A program made the position numbers and the translations under genes. Shown here piece after piece: positions 44,181 to 56,110 of a DNA stretch of 64,000 nucleotides (its first letter is position 1; each line of letters begins with the position of its first letter). Where the stretch lies: the NCBI GenBank assembly GCA_019633425.1, contig WSUB01000126.1, positions 1 to 64,000 of the forward strand. Direction: 5' to 3'. Under the pieces are notes generated by a model. It was not told the DNA's origin. It searched no databases and saw nothing but the letters and a program-made list of their open reading frames with translations. The stretch is from Tulasnella sp. 424 (lineage: Eukaryota > Basidiomycota > Agaricomycetes > Cantharellales > Tulasnellaceae).

Positions 44181-46009
44181 ACAACGTCTTGATTCTCCTT
44201 CCAGTCTCTGGGCCAAATCTATCTGAATATGTATTGCACACCGATGGTACGTTCGAGACACCTCCTTGGAAGCCACAATGCATGCCTTAGAACCTGAGAG
44301 TTAAACAGCTTGGCTCTATAGGAGTCGCACAACGTTGCCTTTGACCTTTTCAGGAGTGGTGAACATGTTTCTCGCTCCTTCGCGTTTGGGCGGTTTGAAG
44401 ACGGAGAAAAGTCATCTTAATTTCGTCAGCAGCTGAGAAAGAGCTACTCCTGATAGATCAGAGCTTCAAGCCAAACGGCCGACCCTGTACAGGAAATTTT
44501 ATGACATTGTCTAATGGGTCCCAGAAAACTCCCCTCGCTTGTTGAGAACGAGGGCTTTATGTCACCCGAGCTCGTGAGGATAAGAACAATTGTCCCAAGT
44601 GCAATTGCTCCTCTCTCCACACGGAGCGAACCTTCTGAAGAGAGCCAGTCGAGATAAAATATTAGCTATATTCCCGCTTTGCATCACGGAAAATTTGGGC
44701 AACTCACGTAGGCAGTGGGATTCCACCGGTGGGGTAAATGCGATGAGTGGTTTGGCTCCGGCACTGTAAACAAAAGCCCTCCCAGGGCGAATTTGCCTCA
44801 TCACGGGTACATTTGGAATATCACAAACCACGTATGTCTTCAAATTTGCTTATGCCCCCCCTACAACTACCGCGTTAACCATTCCACCCAATGGATAGTC
44901 CCCCCGAGGACCTGGCTGCGCTCCCCGAACCCCGCTTCATTTTTGTATCACTTGAACCACTCGAGAACAAAGTTGGCTGCTCCAATCGAAAAGGGCAGGC
45001 AAAAGTACTTATAAGATTTCGGCCCGAGGAGCTCGCCCGGACCAGTTCAGGAACGATGCGCTGCCAAGGACCGACCTAGGTACAACGGGACAGAAACCCA
45101 AAGCTCAGTGCGCCCAAGGGGGAAGGCGGTCGCAGTCGGGTCGAAAATTGGCAATAGCTGGGAAAAGGGGCCTCTGAAAAGAAGTTCACTGGCAGGCTCT
45201 CCCGGCCAATCCTTATGTACTTTTCCATGCATCGTTAATGGTTGAAAACCTCACCTAACAGAAGGGCATATAGCTCACAGACTACGGTACGACTTGAAAT
45301 TCCCGCTACTTTGGTAGTGGGTTCCTTCATGGGGCTCGAATTTCTGCTGTGAACTCGTCACGTGATATGTACCACATCTCAAGACGTTTGATACGTTTCT
45401 CAACCCGGTCAGGAGTGGTGTACTGCTTGGTTTGTGGGTGTCACACTAGCCGTACAGCTGACAGCAATCTCAAGACCTCATGCTTTCGTTGAATGCAAGA
45501 CTGTTAGGTATGAATGCTAGCCACGGCAGCAAAAGCATTTGGATGGGCTGTAATACGATTGTACATGTCTTCATAGCGGTTCGCGGTACTTGGTTTCCAA
45601 TCGTCTTCTATAGCTGTGGTAAATTGTTCAGTGAAAGATATTTTCCGACTCTGTCAATCCCCTTGCGAGGGTTTTTGTTGCGTTCTCTGCACCCGGTACC
45701 CTTCCCTGACATCTCATCGCAGCCCGGGTATGCTAAAACCAGTTTTATAGATAACTTGAATAAAATCCATGGTTCGTGGTCCTCCAGACCCTCTTAAGGA
45801 CTTTACTTGAGCTCCTCCCGTTCTTGTTTGCACGAAGAGCCGGCCCAATGATTGATTACCCGCGTGACTCCGAGTTGTCACACCAACTGTGGAAGGTACC
45901 CGGGCAGGAGACCCAAACCAACACCCATCATCCAGCCAGATAAAAGCTACCACACATACTACACGCCGTCCAGCTTCGTCTCAGTCCCATTCCAACCGGC
46001 ACCGCTTCC
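44181..46009. other. Region without a recognised gene
   Basis: About 1.8 kb between the minisatellite and the propeller-like gene. Only short frames without domain signal are present (for example minus 44562-44843 and plus 45480-45797). Fungal genes with many tiny exons could be missed here. Confidence 0.35.
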
Positions 46010-48318
46010 ATGGACTTTTCCCCGCCACTTTCCGTTGGGGTCTTTGCGCCTCAAACCGGCACTCAGAACCACAATGCAGACGAGGAACCTCGAGTAAGCC
46101 ATTCAGTCTGTAATTTAGAATTCAACCTTGTCAAATCTAGAGCTAATGAGCAGTATCTCTTATCGTCTCCAGATTCCTCTTGAAGGTGAACCTGAGCAGC
46201 CCCATCACCGTCCCTCTGAAACTCCCGTTATACACTCCATCTGGCCGGACTACGCATTACCGGAAGAAAGGCTCCCTACGCCTACATACAATGATCTACG
46301 TGACCGGGTTGCCCGACTATCTGAAACGGAGCTGAGATCCAACGCGGACGGAAGGTACCCTGTTCGGCGTCGCAAATGGGCAAAGGAACTTCAAATGTCG
46401 GGAGGAAGGTCCGCAAGCTGGATGATCTTAATTCGCTCTCGGTGGCTGGTCATCGAGACCATGGATTGTCACCTCGAGCTTTGGGATCTCGAGAGCAGTC
46501 CAACTTCCAACGGTCCTGTTGCAAATTTCGATGCCGTGGCCGGTTTTGTGGATGGCTATGTCATTGTTGACGAAGCGGGAGAGCCAGCGCAATTGTTTAT
46601 ATCGACCACGTGAGTCGCTTCGAACACCCATTTGGACTTAGACTAAATGGGAAGAGCAGCGCCCACCAAGTGTACTCGTTCACCCTCGACCTTCCCCATC
46701 GATGCGAGAATCGGACATATACGTCCGAGTTCCAACCGCATACGATTTTATCCGGATATTCGGGATTAAGGGCGAAGCAGAGTGACTGGTGGGCTTTTGC
46801 CAAGACCAAAGAGACGAGTGTTCAAGGCTTCCTATACAACCCGCAAGCGAAGACCCCATTAGTTCGCCTCGCATGCGCCGATGGAGTGACTGAGGTGAGC
46901 ACCACCCTACTTCCGAGCTTAAGAGAACACGCTCATACCAGTCTCTCTTAGAGACAGAATGTTCTCGACATACTTTTAGGAGAAAGCAACATTATACTCA
47001 TCAGAAACACCTCCATCGACATTTACAACAGGTCAACTCTCGGTGCAACATTAGACAACGTTCATCCCGAATCCAGCGGCTTCGTTCCCGTCGTCAAGCC
47101 CCAGCAATCGCTTCCTCAACCTAAGCATGACTTCATCCATCACGCACGATTATTCCATCGGCACCGCGGTCGAGCTGAGACCTCGACCTCCAGCTTCGTA
47201 TGGGCTGCATTCTTGGACTGTGGCTGGGCTATTGGCAGACTTGAGCGGGACGGAACCGATGACCCGACAAAATCCTGCGCCATGTACACCACCCCTTTCC
47301 CAAGACGAGTTGCTCATGGCTTCAACAATCCTCTGATACTCGAGTGGGGGCACTCGGGATCCAGAATGATTGCTCTCAGTGAGGGAGGTATTCAAATGGA
47401 CTTTGTGGACCCCCAACCGCCTCAGAACGACGCCGACTGGAAAGATTACACGCATAAATATTACGGCCCACTTTTAGCAAACTGGAGGTTTTCCGATGAC
47501 GTAGAGGACATACCACGCTGCGCAGCGTTTGATGAAGCTACGGGCATTGTCGTCGTGGGGATGCATTCGGGCAAGATCTTGGTTGGGGATGCAGGAGATT
47601 CGGTTCCCCCACCACTGACTCCAGAAGAACATGCGGAGTGGAAGACAAGATGGCTGGACTATCCTGAACCCGTGGGTGCTTTTTCTCAACGGTCTCAAGG
47701 ATTAGTTTTCACTAAACCGTACTCTTCTTTGTTTAGAAATACACCTCCAATCCTCCTCACCCATCTCCAAAGCGATGGCCAGGCCTCGCAAGCATTCCCG
47801 GGTATACAAAGCCAAAGAACGTCCCCGAACCAGGGTCGGCTTATGAAGTCGCTCCGGGATGGTTCTGCGAGGTCGAGCGATTCTACCCGGGCATCAATCA
47901 ACCGGATGCTTGGGGTGGCATTCCGTGGCACGTCCAAGAGCTCGCTGGGATCCCCTCCGGCGCAAGATGCGTTCTGGTCTCGTCAAACGACCTTTGTGGG
48001 AAGTTGGAAGATGACTCATCGGTTATGGCAGTTATTGAACTTGACGCCGAGGCTGAGGGCAGGAGCTCGAGAGGAGGGCTTCTTTTATTGTCCTGGGACG
48101 CAACTGACCCAGTTGAACCCGGGCTGGTGAGATTCCAGCCCGAGGTGACAACGGAAAGTCTGATCGACTTTTTGAAGAAGGACGGCGCAGTGTATTGTCT
48201 TTCTGAAGGTTACTTTAATTCATTACCTCTCGATCGAAGTAAGGTAGGGCAGCTCTTGGCATGGGTCTACGCACAAGGATTAGTGAATAGCTGTGGAGAG
48301 ATAGTAAAGGCCGGTTAG
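46010..48318 (+). CDS. F-box-associated propeller-like protein without a visible F-box
   Basis: Exons 46010..46093, 46173..46609, 46657..46894, 46952..47671, 47737..48318; 686 aa, phases closing. The region RVARLSETELRSNADG through SASWMILIRSRWLVIETM and LELWDLES follows the pattern of agaricomycete F-box proteins with a WD40/quinoprotein-like propeller, as in the gene at 1827-3495. However, the N-terminus (MDFSPPLSVGVFAPQ) shows no F-box. The C-terminal part has RFYPGINQPDAWGGIPWHV and FQPEVTTESLIDFLKKDGAV. A fragment of a second copy lies at 24631-24909. Function unknown; if the F-box is truly lost it cannot act as an SCF receptor in the usual way. Confidence 0.7.
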
Positions 48319-49242
48319 GCACTAACCTTTCACCAACGTCGCGCTTTTTTTAGTATAAAACGTTGCTTTATCAGTAGTTTTCCGACTTTGCCTTTTGAAG
48401 AACACATCACGTGACCTAAATAGAAAAAAACCATTCTCGCTTGCCTCGTGTTGACGCCAAGCCTCAAGGGCTTGATCACTAGCCAACCTCGAGGCAACGG
48501 CGAACTTGCCTCTTATCAAGGGCCGGGAAAACAATGGGGGATAATTCTCTTCACTCTCTTTCTCTTTCGATCGATCCGTTTACTTCGGTGTCTCAGTTTT
48601 ATCGCATCGATTTTTTGATACCGCTTCGGCGTTCAATCCAAGAGGGGCAAAAGAGGATTTAGAAATGATCAATGATATGAATTCAAAAAAATGTAGAACT
48701 TTCAAGATGAGAAGGGTATATCTCGGAGAAAACGAAAGGAAAAAAAAGGGGTATTGCTTACTGTACATGGTACAGTAAGAGGGAAAAGACGCACTGCGCC
48801 AGGGAACAAGGTTCTAACCTTTGCCCAGAGGGGAATGACGAAAGATGAAAGGGGAAAATAAACAGATGGGAGAGATGAGAGATGGAAAGAGATGGAAAGA
48901 GATGGAAAGAGATGGAAAGAGATGAGAGGGTTGTGGATGAGGTGGATGGGATGAAAAAGACAAGTGGATACAAATACAGTAATGAACAGAAACCGCAGTC
49001 CAGGCTGTCCATTGCTTCTGCTGAGAAACCGAGATCGAGGACAAGAGAGAGAGAGAGAAAAGAGAAAAAGAAAGAAAGAAACTACTACATCCTTCCTCCG
49101 CCTACCTACCGATGGATACGGTCCACCATCACCGCTGACCGTATCCCTATTTCGTGACAACACAGCGTGCCGGAGCAAGGTGTTTTCAACCCATCACCCA
49201 TCGGTAATCAGACCAATGGCGTAACGTTTGAAGAAAACACCT
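48319..49242. other. Convergent 3' flanks of the propeller-like and TA2 genes
   Basis: About 920 bp, purine-rich on the plus strand, with simple repeats (48881-48920 and an AG-rich run near 49045-49080). No gene recognised. Confidence 0.45.
48881..48920. repeat. Decanucleotide microsatellite, four exact copies
   Basis: GATGGAAAGA is repeated four times without error, within a longer purine-rich stretch. Confidence 0.9.
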
Positions 49243-50279
49243 TCACGAGGAGTGGAAGGTCGCGTAGGTGGTGGCTACGGCGCCGACGACCGAGACGATG
49301 CAGGCGATGCTGCCGACGATCGTTTCTACGGGGAACTTGCGTTTGACCTGGGTTGACTCGGCTTCCGCATCGGCTGGAGGAGCTGACTCGTTGATGAGAG
49401 TGGCCGAGGGGGTGATTTGAGGGGGGCAATGCGTGAGAGTCGAGGTGAGAGAGTTGAGGGTTGGCGAGCGAGAGCGAGGTGTTGGGACCGCGGACTGCCG
49501 CGAGGCGGGATTTCGGACTAGGACGATGGCCATTTCCAAATCCTCCTCGGCAGCAGCCGTTGGGGATGTTCCAGACAGGCGACGAACGATGGCTCCGAAC
49601 AACGACCCGCGTTCAGGGGAGACCTCATCGTCGTCTTCTTCAGAGTGCTGGACAAATTAAAGAGAAAAAGAAGCCTCCTGGTTAGAATACAACGTTCGTG
49701 TTCTAAATTTAGAAAATACTGTACTACTTACGTTGGGACTGGGGGTTGGGGACACCTGTCTTGCTGACGAAACGGGGTCGCCGGCAACGGTTGCGATGGA
49801 GTACGCGGACCCCACGGAGGATCTCCTGGAAATCGACACCGCTGGATCCTGGAGGAAGTTTACAAATTACACTAGTCAGAAGGCGGTGTCTTTTACAAAT
49901 GAGAGGGCATCGCATTAGTACATACCTCGACTGCGTACTCGGGAGATGGGGCGTCACCGAACGGGTCCCGCTCGGGGGTCTCGTGCACCGGACGGGTGAG
50001 GGCGGAGGTGTTAGGCGAATGGACGGTATCTCCGTTAACACCGCTGTCACCGACGGGCTCCGCAGCTTGAGAGGAGGCCTCCGCAGGGCTTCGCTTGAAC
50101 CAATCCTTGGCTGCCGTGAAGGTTTGCTTAGATGAAGCCCAGATTCGCTTCGCCTCTTCTTGGGTTCTACATACGGAGCAAGAGATTTCCAATCAGCCTC
50201 TCGGGAAAATTAACGAATAAAGGCCTCGAGGACGGCATTCTTACCCGATCCGCGGACAGGGGTGAGTCTGATCAATCAT
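49243..50279 (-). CDS. Uncharacterised tail-anchored membrane protein TA2
   Basis: Exons 50245..50279, 49926..50166, 49732..49848, 49243..49647; 265 aa, phases closing. Paralog of TA1 (23134-24138) with identical intron positions. Conserved blocks: TQEEAKRIWASSKQTFTAAK, GDAPSPEYAVEDPAV, TSPTAAAEEDLEMAIVLVRN and the C-terminal hydrophobic segment (ETIVGSIACIVSVVGAVATT, about residues 238-258) preceded by VKRKF. An acidic stretch HSEEDDDE starts exon 4. Predicted topology: cytosolic domain with a single C-terminal membrane anchor. It is transcribed divergently from X1; the 5' flank carries a (GAGACA)n tract. Function unknown. Confidence 0.75.
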
Positions 50280-50820
50280 TTCAAGGCTGTTTGAACCGCG
50301 GAGAGCAGTGATCGCGGAGTGAGAATGAGTGTGTTTTTCCGGAGAGACAGAGACAGAGACAGAGACAGAGAGAGACGAGGGAGAAGGTTTGTGGGAGGAG
50401 GGAGATGATTCATGATTCCAATCGTCCACGACGCTTCAAATACAGTGCTCGTTGACCTCAAGTGGTGAAGTGGCATCCACACCTGCATTAGGATATACCG
50501 CGCATTCCAATAGTCGGGCCGATGGCGCCTTGCTACACATTTCTTAAGAAAAGCGGATGGCCTCGTGTGGAGGGCATGTTGTGGACGTGACCCGGTTTGC
50601 GGGAACAAGCGGACCCTGGAGTGGCGCAAGTTGAGGGGCTAACGCTCGAAAATCTGCCCAGAGTTTGCGTGGCATCCAACCACGCACCCAGCTCAGCACA
50701 AATCCCTCTTGCACCGCAAGTCGTATATTTACCTTCGAAACCTCACACTCCTTTCAATCGATCTCGATCTTCTTTCCTCTCTAAACAACTTCAACTCCCC
50801 TTCACTCTCTCTCCCAGTAC
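50280..50820. promoter_or_regulatory. Divergent promoter region between TA2 and X1
   Basis: About 540 bp shared by two divergent genes. It contains a GAGACA-type hexanucleotide tract at about 50343-50374 that forms a pyrimidine tract upstream of TA2, and a second pyrimidine-rich leader directly before X1 (50750-50818). Possible co-regulation is inference from the layout. Confidence 0.5.
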
Positions 50821-52000
50821 ATGCCTGTTTCGGTATGTTATTGTGTACGACCCCTTGGAATCCCGGGCGGTTTCACTAACCACACTCCTTATTCCTCCTC
50901 CGCAGTTGCGCCAGATGATTGTTTCTCAACGAATTCAAGTGAGTATTATTGGGGGAGGGGGCGAGCTGGGCTTTGGGTGTTGGCAAAAAATGGGCACGTG
51001 GCTGACGTCATGCCGCTTACTCTTCTCCTCAGACGCCAAGTCCCCGAGCTGATTTCCGCAAGAAACTTGGCCAAGCCAAGCGCGATCTTAATGAACTCAA
51101 GAGCTTGCCCAGAGATGAAAAAATTCCCATCGACTTACTCGAAGATTGGGTTGAACCACGACTCACCAGGTCAGTGACATACTTTCGGCGATTGTCCTCC
51201 GATGTCCGGCAAATGAACTTATCCTTTTACCGGAAATGCCGCTTTCTCTCTCTCTCTCTCTCGCAGCTTGATCTCCGACTTTGAAAAAGAAATGAATGCC
51301 CGGTCGCATTATTCTTGTCTTGGCTTGGAGTCAAAATGGTTACAACAACCGCGATATCAGAGTCGACTAGCCCACGTTGAACTCATGCTGTACCTGGTGC
51401 GTCTGACATGCCACCTCAGCTCATGCTACCAGGTGGCTTACATTCGATCCCTCCATGCAGATCCGACGGAGGTCAGAAATCAGCAGAAATGACTGGATAA
51501 AGATAGTGAATTGGCAGCTGGTAAGTCACACATGACCTACATATACTCTTCACACTTTATTGAACGTTCGTCTTCTTTTTTCGTTTCCTTCAGGCAACAT
51601 ATCGCGAAGGTACTTACTACTCCCCTGACCCACGTTTCGGCCTTCACTAACTTGGACTTCTCCGCTAGCTTGCCATCGTCTGCAAATCTCCTGGTTCAAA
51701 GCAACCCACGCACACGCCGACCTTCCAGCCGTCCAATCCATCCGCTCCATCCTCCTCTCCATACGCAAAGCAGCCTACGCACAACGCGACTACGTCGACT
51801 CTGCCGACATTTACGACGCCTTTATCCCCCGAAACGTATTCGACCACCCCGAGCTGAGGGGTTTGCTGAACTCTGACATGATGGATGTCAAAGGAAGGGA
51901 AGAAATGGCGAAACTAGAAGCTGGGGTTATGGCTCAACAGCCGGCGTTCCCCAAATGGTGCTACGAGACCTACATCGGTTATACCCCTGGCGGGAAGTAA
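50821..52000 (+). CDS. Family X protein, copy X1 (uncharacterised, predicted helical)
   Basis: Exons 50821..50832, 50906..50938, 51033..51169, 51267..51396, 51461..51520, 51594..51609, 51669..52000; 239 aa with all phases closing. The protein is predicted mostly helical and charged: DFRKKLGQAKRDLNELKSL, LLEDWVEPRLTR, ISDFEKEMNARSHYSCLGLE, VQSIRSILLSIRKAAYAQRD, DIYDAFIPRNVFDHPELRGL and a C-terminal QQPAFPKWCYETYIGYTPGG. No signal peptide, membrane segment or known catalytic motif. Homolog of X0, with the 60-nt and 16-nt exons conserved, and of the broken X2 at 58822-61038. It sits between a divergent tail-anchored protein gene and a tandem kinase gene. Confidence 0.75.
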
Positions 52001-54242
52001 AAAAACCGTCTACGTGCTCTCTCTCGCACGCTGCGACGACGTTCATGGCTGGTTCCCTCGTTCCGTCTTCATGCATGCATCACCATCACTTCCGGCTTTC
52101 GGTTTCTCCATGCTTTTCTGGTTTTTCTTTCTCCCTTTTTTTTATTGGTTGGGCATTGTATTTCGAGGTTTCCGCACTCTCGCTATTCGGTCTTCCCAAC
52201 ATCCACGCAAAGCAAAGCAAAATGCCATCCCTCCTCCTCACGCTCTGTATCGTTATTCATTCCTCACTCAATTACCCTGGCCTTTTCTTTTCTGGTAGTA
52301 GAGTCGTTATAACTTGGTAGTTTCACTTTTCGGGTTTTTCTTATATGGACGAACGCAAATAGTTGTAGCTTTAGTTAATTCACGGATTTCGTTTTATATG
52401 ACGAACTGGTTCTGCCGTTTTTCACCGCCCGCGCGCCGTACTTTCCCGAGTGAGCGATCGAAGTTGAGCGTCAATGCCTAATAAGTCGTTGAAATCGATC
52501 GGGACCCCCTTCGCGCAGTTAAATTACCGGTTGCAGGGACTACAGACCGACGGGCCGAGAGCGAGGTTGCATCGTTGCGATGTTTGTGGATGCCTGTGGA
52601 TGCACTGCAACGTGCCAACGCGCCTCAGGGTCCCAAGGCGCATGCTTTGCCACAGTTCAACCACGGCTTACGATTGGTCAGAATAAACCTTCGTACTCAG
52701 TCGTACACTGAGGTCGCGCATCGGAACATGCAGCGGCTCTAGGTCACGCGACTGTGCCAGTGAAGTGGAGAAGTTGGCGGTTTCAGCCTCTTCGGCGGCT
52801 CGGTTCTAGAATCCTCCACCCCCGGGCCGAATTCTTCGGGACCTCCCTCCGAAGTAAAAGAAACCCCTAACTGCGGCGCATGTACATGAAGCTCCAATTG
52901 CTCTCAGTTTACCTAGGGTTTTTGTGGATGAGTGTGGTTCGGGTATCTTGGGACGGTGGTCTTCGCCGCGATCTGGAGTTCTCCGCCGCCCGCTTTGGTT
53001 GAGTCACGTGAGCTCGGCCTGGACCGACTCTTTTGACTCTCTTAGCGAAACCCGAGCCCACACTCCCCAACCACAAATTTCCCGTCCTTCAATTTTTGAG
53101 GGATTATCGCTCAAATGCGGCATTAAAGCTCAAGCCGCCCAATGAACCCCTCATGATCCGATGATTAACCTTTCGCTAGGGCATGCATATGCGGAGAGCC
53201 CTTGTTGAACAATGGGGCCTTTTCTTTTGGAAGAGTAGGATTTTTGATGGAGCCTCCGCAAAAAGGCGAATCTCCCTCATACCTCTTGACTCGGGGGTGG
53301 GTTCGAGAGCTGAATTCCCTCTATTGTGCTCACGTGAATTGCTCCATGCAGCCTGGGGCCTCTCCCGAGTTAGCGGGTTGGTATCAGAAGTGTCTCTTTA
53401 AAGGGTAAGCACTACAGTATTCTGGGTCCGGAGCTAGGCAATGGGACATGTGGCCGAGCCTTGTGAGCGCTTTCCGCCATTGGGATCACTCTGGAAGATG
53501 GTGGGTTGATCAGCTTCTGAAGTAAACAAAATGAATACAACCGAGGGCTTTTTAATTTATCAATCATCATGAAACTTGCGCATGATGAAGGCGTCGGTCA
53601 GCTTAGCGGGTCTTCGGACAAGGTCCTGGCTCAGCAAGTGCGCGGCCAATCGCTGCTTCCAATTTAAAAATAAGTTATCCCAATGAATCGCTTTTGAACG
53701 CGCTCTTTCGGGCTTCTCGAGAATCCGTCTGCAAGTTGAAAGCTAAAAAAACGCTACTCATAATAAAGGCGGTCTGGAGCAACCAGGGCCCCGGAGACGT
53801 CCTTCCCGTCTCGCAATGTAGGATAAAAAGATCATCAAAGTGGTTGAACCATAGTATGTGCCTACCTATGCACTGTCGCTAAGCAGCAATTCTCGGATTA
53901 TCACTCTTCTCATCTGCAAGGCCATCACCACATGTCTTTCGTTAGGTAGTGCTGTGGGCAGGAGTAGGCCCAATACTACTCGAACACCCACCAGAGCTGT
54001 GTATACTACGTATTACGAGGAGGAGGGGCGGAAGAGGTGAATAGATCCAGACATCGAGATAGGTGGGAACTGGGCGATTTGAGAAGCGCGCTGACATAAC
54101 ATCGCCAGCATCCAATCAGACAGCCTCACTTGCGCCACCCCGCGTGCCTGCCTGCGTGCAAGGCTAGAAATAAGAGATCTGACTGGCACTTCCTTCGCGG
54201 GTGACTTCCCTTCACCACCAAACAAATCCTCGGTCGTCAATT
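52001..54242. other. Long non-coding stretch between X1 and the kinase, duplicated at 61039-63554
   Basis: About 2.2 kb. Frames up to 120 aa exist, but they are not preserved in the second copy, where indels shift them, so it is probably non-coding. The right end is the kinase promoter with a CCAAT-type block (CATCCAATCAGACAGCCTCA near 54110). Confidence 0.6.
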
Positions 54243-56110
54243 ATGAGCATTATTTCGGAAGAGGACAAGTCTAGAGAGGGCTTCAAGCCTCATACCCGGT
54301 CAAGGTCCGACATGAGCGGGCTACCGGATACCACGAAACGTGCGAGCGCTCCATCAACAAAAGAATCTGATTCAGGTTCCGTCCATTTCGGCCGCACGAG
54401 GGGGAAACTTTCCCGAATCCAGCGGCAACAGGCTTCCACAAGTTCCACTGGGACATCTCGTAGCATCACAATTCACTCAGAAGACATTCCACCCATGGGG
54501 GAGGAGGAAGTGGGCGATATGCGATGGGTCGAATTTCTTACACTTGTAGACCAGAACGGCGGCCAATACAGGCCCAGATCATCAACTCCGGCCGCATATG
54601 GAGGATTCAGCGACATTTGGCAATGTGATGCTGTTTTTTCTGACGATGAGGACGGGGTGGTTGGTGGCACAAAATAATGCGGAGCTGCTGTGCATCCATC
54701 TAATTCTTGATTACCTAGGTCGCAGTCAAAAAGCTTCGTGCCGTCAAGCTACCCCCGGGTTTGGACGACTCTCAGACGACGAAAAAGCTCCTTGGAGTGC
54801 GTTGTGCCTCGGAGACCCGATACCAGATCCACGCTAACCGAAACTATTGGTTCAGCGCCTCACAAAAGAGCTCCGGGTTTGGATGCGCCTCCAACATCCA
54901 AATGTCGCACCCTTGTTAGGCTTTACTGTCTACGGGAAATCGCCATAATATCGCCATGGTTCAGTCGTGGAAACGTATCAAACTACTTGGAAGCCCACCC
55001 TGAAGCAGATCGGATGAAACTGGTCAGCCATTTTGCACTTGAGACTTTTCGCTTTTAACGTTCGCTGGTACCCAGGCTCAAGGTGTTGCTACCGGGCTGG
55101 AGTATCTGCACTCTTCATCTCCGGTGGTCGTCCATGGGGATATGAAACCCGTCAGTAATTCCTCTCCTCCATGGGACCCCTTTCTCATGTTTGAACTTAG
55201 GATAATGTCTTGATCGATCAGTCAGGGTGCCCGAGAATCATTGATTTTGGGCTGAGTAAGGTAGTTGAAGAGGATCCCAGTCTATCATCCCTTCAGTCCA
55301 CCTCGCTCCGTGAAGCCGGAAACGCTCGCTGGATAGCTCCGGAGCTGCTTTTGGAAGAAGGCGTATCTCGATCATGTAAAACGGACATGTTTAGCCTTGG
55401 ATGTGTTGCGTTCTTCGTAAGCTTGGAATGCTCGTGCGACCTCTCAACTTAGTTTGACCCCCTCCCCTTCTCAAATCTTGACGGATGACATCCCGTTCAA
55501 GGGCATCCCAGACGGACAACTTGTCATCGCTCGGCACAAGGGTGCATCTCCGATTCCGGATGGTGCTGTCTATCCGAGTTTTAATCCAGGGAGCGAGTTG
55601 ATGGAGATTCTACACTCTTGCTGGAACACAAATCATCAAGCTCGGCCGGAAGTCGGGGAAGTTGTCAAGCTTCTCAATTCTACCCATGCTGGTTCAGAAC
55701 CATCAGCGGTAAGTAAAAGGCTTTAGAAACCCCTCGGTAGCTATCTATGGCTGAACATCCTTTTCTTCGTTCCGCCATGGAAAGACGCAGAACAGTCAGG
55801 AACCGAGAGCGACCACCGGACCCCAGATGTTCACCAGCGAGGACGTCCAACCACCAACCATTCACGGTCTTTCTCAGCTCTTAAACACCGCCATCAGCCA
55901 TATGAATCTACCAGGTACTGACAGTCAAGCTGGAGATGTATCAGTCCCACTTTCCGTATTGCAAGAGATCCTCGGGCTAGGACGGTCCCTCGCCGAACTG
56001 GCGACGAGCACCAACATACCAGGCATCAACTCTTCCCTAGAACTCACCCCCAGCTCCTGCGGACGTCCTCAAATCATGCAGCTACCCGCAAGAACACAGC
56101 AATACCCACC
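54243..56110 (+). pseudogene. TKL-type protein kinase, copy K1, apparently disabled
   Basis: Exons 54243..54656, 54719..54796, 54856..55022, 55076..55150, 55201..55416, 55475..55708, 55785..about 56090. A Ser-rich N-terminus leads to HSEDIPPM and MRWVEFLTLVDQ, a degenerate glycine loop (AAYGGFSDIWQ), the strand-3 lysine VAVKKLR, the catalytic loop HGDMKPDN, DFGLSK, an ARWIAPELL segment and DMFSLGCVAF. HGD for HRD is normal in this fungal group. Three lesions: exon 3 is one base short (167 nt; frame lost near 54945 between LLGFTVYGKSP and ISPWFSRGNV); the acceptor before ILTDDIPF reads AA, not AG (55473-55474); and the frame is lost again near 56060-56110. A sequencing error could explain one of these, but three are unlikely. 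Confidence 0.65.

Noticed and set aside
44562..45797. Short frames between X0 and the propeller-like gene
   Set aside because: No domain signal, no consistent splice sites and no copy elsewhere in the window.
52924..53408. Frames of about 70 aa in the non-coding stretch after X1
   Set aside because: The duplicated copy near 61950-62500 does not keep these frames.
55120..55150. HGD in place of HRD in the kinase catalytic loop as a sign of inactivity
   Set aside because: HGD-type loops are usual in agaricomycete TKL-like kinases; the catalytic Asp, Lys and Asn are present.
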